Source: an uncultured Eubacteriales bacterium (GTDB taxonomy: Bacteria > Bacillota > Clostridia > Saccharofermentanales > Fastidiosipilaceae). Taken from it: 64,000 nt of DNA. Every line of letters starts with the position of its first letter. Positions within the stretch are counted from its first letter, which is position 1. Below, in pieces: positions 61,327 through 64,000 of the stretch. A program made the position numbers and the translations under genes. The stretch spans positions 62,001 through 126,000 of the forward strand of contig CABKML010000001.1 in assembly GCA_902373515.1 (NCBI GenBank), in the 5' to 3' direction. The notes beneath the pieces are model-generated. The model was not told the origin of the DNA. It was given only the letters and a program-made list of their open reading frames with translations, and did no database searches.

Positions 61327-61968
61327 ATGACAGAACTTATTGAAAAACTATCCACAAAAACCGTTGATCACCATGTAGAATGGCAACCTCAACCGGCACT
61401 TTATAACCAACAAATAAACCCCGACCATATCGCATTTTTGATGATTGATATGCAGGAACGCTTATTACCGAAAATGGCCGATTCGGCGGAAATAATCAGT
61501 AATAATTTAAAATTTTTACAAGTCTGCGCCCTGTTCCGCTTACCGGTAATTTACACCGAACAATACCCTCAGGGACTCGGTTCCACTATCCCGGAAATTA
61601 AAGAAGCTCTGGACAAATGCGAAGCTGCCGGCTGCCCCATGCTCTATTTCAGCAAAACCAGAATGAGCGTTTTAACTGCAAACTTGAGCCTATTCCTCCG
61701 CCAACACAACATCAAACAACTGATTGTAGCCGGTATCGAAAGCCATGTTTGTATCTACCAAAGTTGCCGTGATATTCTTTCCGAAGGCTACAGCATCTTC
61801 TTACCGGAAGACATGACATCTTCACGTCGAACAGAGCACAAAAAACAAGCTTTACACCTGTTGGATAAGCTCGGCGCAACTGTTAATAACCTGGAAATGT
61901 TGATTTTTGACCTACTGCAGGACTCCAAAGCTCCAAATTTCAAAGCTTGCCAGGCTTTAATCAAATAA
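61327..61968 (+). CDS. Isochorismatase-family cysteine hydrolase
   Basis: 213 residues. The triad of the family is visible: Asp in FLMIDMQERLL near residue 40, Lys in YFSKTRMSVL near 113 and Cys142 in GIESHVCIYQ, with the non-proline cis bond expected before it. Members include isochorismatases, nicotinamidases and many uncharacterised amidases; the substrate cannot be told, and no siderophore or NAD genes are nearby. ATG at 61327 has GGAAGG 8 bases upstream and was preferred over a GTG nine bases earlier. Confidence 0.85.
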   Translation: MTELIEKLSTKTVDHHVEWQPQPALYNQQINPDHIAFLMIDMQERLLPKMADSAEIISNNLKFLQVCALFRLPVIYTEQYPQGLGSTIPEIKEALDKCEAAGCPMLYFSKTRMSVLTANLSLFLRQHNIKQLIVAGIESHVCIYQSCRDILSEGYSIFLPEDMTSSRRTEHKKQALHLLDKLGATVNNLEMLIFDLLQDSKAPNFKACQALIK

Positions 61969-61976
61969 TTACCGTG

Positions 61977-61992
61977 CACAATTGTGTATAAT
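61977..61992 (+). promoter_or_regulatory. Candidate -10 box and dyad upstream of gpmA
   Basis: TATAAT at 61987-61992, immediately preceded by the palindrome CACAATTGTG (61977-61986). No good -35 box is seen, so the palindrome may mark a regulator site. The leader to gpmA would be ~50 bases. Confidence 0.4.
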
Positions 61993-62048
61993 ATAAAAGT
62001 AATTGAACAATAACCAGCTGACACAAAAAGCAGCAGGAGGAGGCAACA

Positions 62049-62735
62049 ATGTATAAACTTGTTTTTGTCCGTCACGGTCAAAGTGAATGGAATTTGAAAA
62101 ACCTTTTCACAGGCTGGACAGACGTCGATTTAAGTGAAGAAGGCGTACGTCAGGCCAAAGAAGCAGGCGCTAAAATTAAAGCGGCCGGTATCAAATTTGA
62201 TTTAGCTTTCACTTCCGTTCTGAAGCGGGCTATCAAGACCTGTCATTACGCTTTGGAAGAAAGCGACCAATTATGGGTACCTGAAATTAAAAGTTGGCGT
62301 TTGAATGAAAGACACTACGGTGCTTTACAAGGCTTAAACAAAGCTGAAACAGCCAAAAAATACGGGGACGAGCAAGTCCACATCTGGCGCCGCTCTTATG
62401 ACGTTTTACCGCCGGCCTTGGACAAAGATGCTGAAACATCATCATTCCACGATCGTCGTTACGCCTCTTTACCGGCAGAAGTAATCCCGCAACATGAAAG
62501 TCTCAAAGTTACTTTGGAGCGTGTTATGCCTTTCTGGGAAGACCAAATTGCTCCGGCAATTAAAGCAGGAAAAACCGTTTTAGTCGCCGCTCACGGTAAC
62601 AGCTTGCGTGCTTTAGCAAAACACCTGGAAAAAATCAGCGATGCCGACATCATGGGTCTGGAAATTCCTACCGGTCAGCCTCTGGTTTATGAATTGGACG
62701 AAAACTTGGACGTCTTAAAGCGTTATTATCTCTAA
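62049..62735 (+). CDS. gpmA: 2,3-bisphosphoglycerate-dependent phosphoglycerate mutase
   Basis: Glycolytic enzyme converting 3- to 2-phosphoglycerate. The 228-residue protein begins [13 protein letters not shown] with the catalytic His, then [22 protein letters not shown], the [14 protein letters not shown] motif near residue 88 and the second His in [13 protein letters not shown] near 180. Length and motifs fit dPGM exactly. AGGAGG lies 8 bases before the ATG. Confidence 0.96.
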   Translation: MYKLVFVRHGQSEWNLKNLFTGWTDVDLSEEGVRQAKEAGAKIKAAGIKFDLAFTSVLKRAIKTCHYALEESDQLWVPEIKSWRLNERHYGALQGLNKAETAKKYGDEQVHIWRRSYDVLPPALDKDAETSSFHDRRYASLPAEVIPQHESLKVTLERVMPFWEDQIAPAIKAGKTVLVAAHGNSLRALAKHLEKISDADIMGLEIPTGQPLVYELDENLDVLKRYYL

Positions 62736-62750
62736 AATAGCCCAATAAAC

Positions 62751-62810
62751 AAACCCCGATAATCAGTTTGTGCCTTTTTTACACAACGCCGAAAATCGGG
62801 GTTTTATTTT
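62751..62810 (+). terminator. Terminator of gpmA, possibly bidirectional
   Basis: Arms AAACCCCGAT (62751-62760) and ATCGGGGTTT (62795-62804) with a 34-base loop, followed by TTTATTTT on the plus strand and by TTTGTTTATT on the minus strand, so it may also stop the converging acetyltransferase transcript. Confidence 0.7.
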
Positions 62811-62966
62811 ATTTAAAAGCGGTTCACCGGAGCCTTTCAGCCGGAAATTTCAGTCTCATTCTCATCTGCCTCTATATAACCGGCAAAAGCAGCGGCAAAA
62901 CATAAAAAGTTGGATCCGAATCCGAACCCTAATCCGAAGCCGGTCTCCGAACCTGCTCTCCGGACA

Positions 62967-64000
62967 TTAAGAAATAATTCCCATTTCTTTAGCGACAGCA
63001 ACAAAAATTGCAACAGCCTTGTCCAATTGCTCTTTCGTATGTTTAGCCTGGACCATAACACGGACTCTACCGGTCCCTGCCGGGACTGTCGGGAACACAA
63101 TCGCCGAAACAAAAACTCCCCGTTCCAACAAAGCCTTGGAAAAGCGCATCGTTTTCGCTTCATCACCGATAATAACAGGTGTAATAGGAGTTTCAGAATG
63201 CCCCGTATTAAATCCCAGCGCTGTCAATTTTTCCTTAATATAACGGGAATTATCCCATAATTGCTTTTGCAAGCTATCATCTTCAGCCAAAATTTCAATT
63301 GCTTTTTTAGCTGCCGCTGTATCTGCCGGGCTTAAAGTAGTCGAGAATAGTACCGGTCTGGCGCGATGACTTAACCATTGATAAGACACCTCTTTGCAAG
63401 CAACATATCCGCCTTTAACACCGATAGCTTTCGACAGTGTACCGACAACAAAATCAACTCTACCGTGCAAATTGAAATGATCGACCGTGCCTCTACCATG
63501 ACTACCCATAGTTCCCGAACCGTGTGCATCATCAACATAAGTAAAAGCGCCGTATTTCTCCGCCAATTCCACAATTTTCGGCAAATTGGCCAAATCTCCG
63601 TCCATACTGAAAACGCCGTCAGTGAAAATAAAGATATTATGATATTTCCCCTGCGCCGCCTGTAGCAAAGCTTCCAGCTCTTCCATATTGCTATGAGCAT
63701 AAACCTGTTTCGTAGCTTTAACCATTCTCATACCGTCGATAATTGAAGCGTGATTCAGCTGATCGGAAATCAGCAAATCCTCTTTATCACAAATTGCCTG
63801 AATTGTTCCGATATTACAATCATAGCCGGACTGATAGATGAAGCAGCGCTCCACTTTCTTAAATTCAGCTAAAGCCTTTTCCAATTCTTCATGGATACTC
63901 TGGTTACCGACAATTGTTCGAACTGCTCCGGCACCGACGCCATAACGTTCGATTGCTTTTATAGCTGCTTCTTTCAAGCGGGCATCGTTAGCTAAGCTTA
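62967..64000 (-). CDS. Glycine C-acetyltransferase-like PLP enzyme, partial
   Basis: Alpha-oxoamine synthase family (2-amino-3-ketobutyrate CoA ligase/KBL, AONS, ALAS). The reading frame stays open to the window edge: the last visible codons read [11 protein letters not shown], the usual NYLGLA..P..KEAA region, so the N-terminus lies beyond 64000. Visible motifs are [13 protein letters not shown], the DDAHGSG stretch with the PLP-stacking His region, the Schiff-base Lys in [14 protein letters not shown], and [14 protein letters not shown] near the C-terminus. Glycine C-acetyltransferase (threonine breakdown) is favoured by overall pattern, but a biotin-type synthase cannot be excluded without the neighbour, for instance tdh upstream. 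Confidence 0.85.
   Translation of the reverse strand, partial: SLANDARLKEAAIKAIERYGVGAGAVRTIVGNQSIHEELEKALAEFKKVERCFIYQSGYDCNIGTIQAICDKEDLLISDQLNHASIIDGMRMVKATKQVYAHSNMEELEALLQAAQGKYHNIFIFTDGVFSMDGDLANLPKIVELAEKYGAFTYVDDAHGSGTMGSHGRGTVDHFNLHGRVDFVVGTLSKAIGVKGGYVACKEVSYQWLSHRARPVLFSTTLSPADTAAAKKAIEILAEDDSLQKQLWDNSRYIKEKLTALGFNTGHSETPITPVIIGDEAKTMRFSKALLERGVFVSAIVFPTVPAGTGRVRVMVQAKHTKEQLDKAVAIFVAVAKEMGIIS

Noticed and set aside
62905..62960. Short tandem CCGAAT/CCGAAC-type repeat after the acetyltransferase gene
   Set aside because: Only four to five imperfect units, non-coding and without dyad symmetry; too short to assign a role.
1..64000. tRNA, rRNA, tmRNA, riboswitch or CRISPR elements
   Set aside because: None recognised on either strand by eye; a covariance-model scan would be needed to exclude small RNAs.

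Overview
The window looks like a chromosomal segment of a low-to-middle G+C Bacillota (Firmicutes), probably a host-associated Clostridia-type anaerobe. The reasons are Gram-positive surface proteins with C-terminal sorting signals, a CtsR/ClpC heat-shock operon with a CtsR-type operator, consensus sigma-A promoters, Shine-Dalgarno sites throughout, and albumin-binding-like (GA) and FIVAR-like modules in a giant adhesin. Genus cannot be fixed from this window. No rRNA, tRNA, CRISPR array, prophage or replication origin was seen.

Layout. (1) 1-850: the end of a CAP-domain protein and its terminator. (2) 867-24936: seventeen minus-strand genes with short gaps, several overlapping and with no terminator seen between them. 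In transcription order they are rimP, nusA, ylxQ, infB, rbfA, nrnA, truB, a ribF-ymfF fusion, ymfH, lgt, rsmH, ftsL-like, a division PBP, murF, mraY, ftsW and murG. A translation-factor operon is thus joined to a reduced division/cell-wall (dcw) cluster that lacks murE, murD, murC, ftsQ, ftsA and ftsZ. Many proteins here carry extra segments (FtsW N-terminus, FtsL tail, PBP and TruB insertions, YlxQ basic tail). (3) 25034-28617: two secreted coiled-coil proteins with KTG-type sorting signals. (4) 28848-33124: an AT-rich, rearranged island. It holds small secreted or membrane proteins, two copies of a 21-residue peptide gene, a 1.9-kb element with inverted-repeat ends carrying an AAA/DUF4143 ATPase, and a duplicated gene fragment. 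(5) 33202-36333: exonuclease III, a Nudix hydrolase and an M18 aminopeptidase. (6) 36289-38921: two cargo units, a membrane thioredoxin-like protein and an MqsR-like/Panacea toxin-antitoxin pair, each lying between the same two repeats (R1 and R2). (7) 38970-41341: phosphohexomutase with DUF948-like and YtxH-like envelope proteins. (8) 41549-47653: a ~2,030-residue surface adhesin. (9) 47885-50537: rpiB, a chorismate-mutase-like protein, a CpXC protein and a zinc-ribbon membrane protein. (10) 50685-54503: a cell-surface type I pullulanase. (11) 54711-58332: clpC and ctsR with promoter and operators. (12) 58450-64000: an S9 peptidase with a remarkable 54-cysteine insertion, an isochorismatase-family hydrolase, gpmA, and a glycine C-acetyltransferase-like gene running off the right edge.

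How it fits together. The long left block couples ribosome maturation and translation initiation to peptidoglycan precursor synthesis and septation. The surface proteins (two coiled-coil proteins, the adhesin, the pullulanase) share one non-classical sorting motif, K-[VI]-[AGS]-[KR]-T-G-[EQ], so one sortase encoded elsewhere probably anchors all four. They suggest a cell that coats itself with host-protein-binding and alpha-glucan-degrading proteins. The most unusual single item is the Cys-Asp/Glu-rich domain inside a cytoplasmic S9 peptidase. The RibF-M16 fusion, the R1/R2 cassette locus and the duplicated 21-residue peptide are the next most notable.
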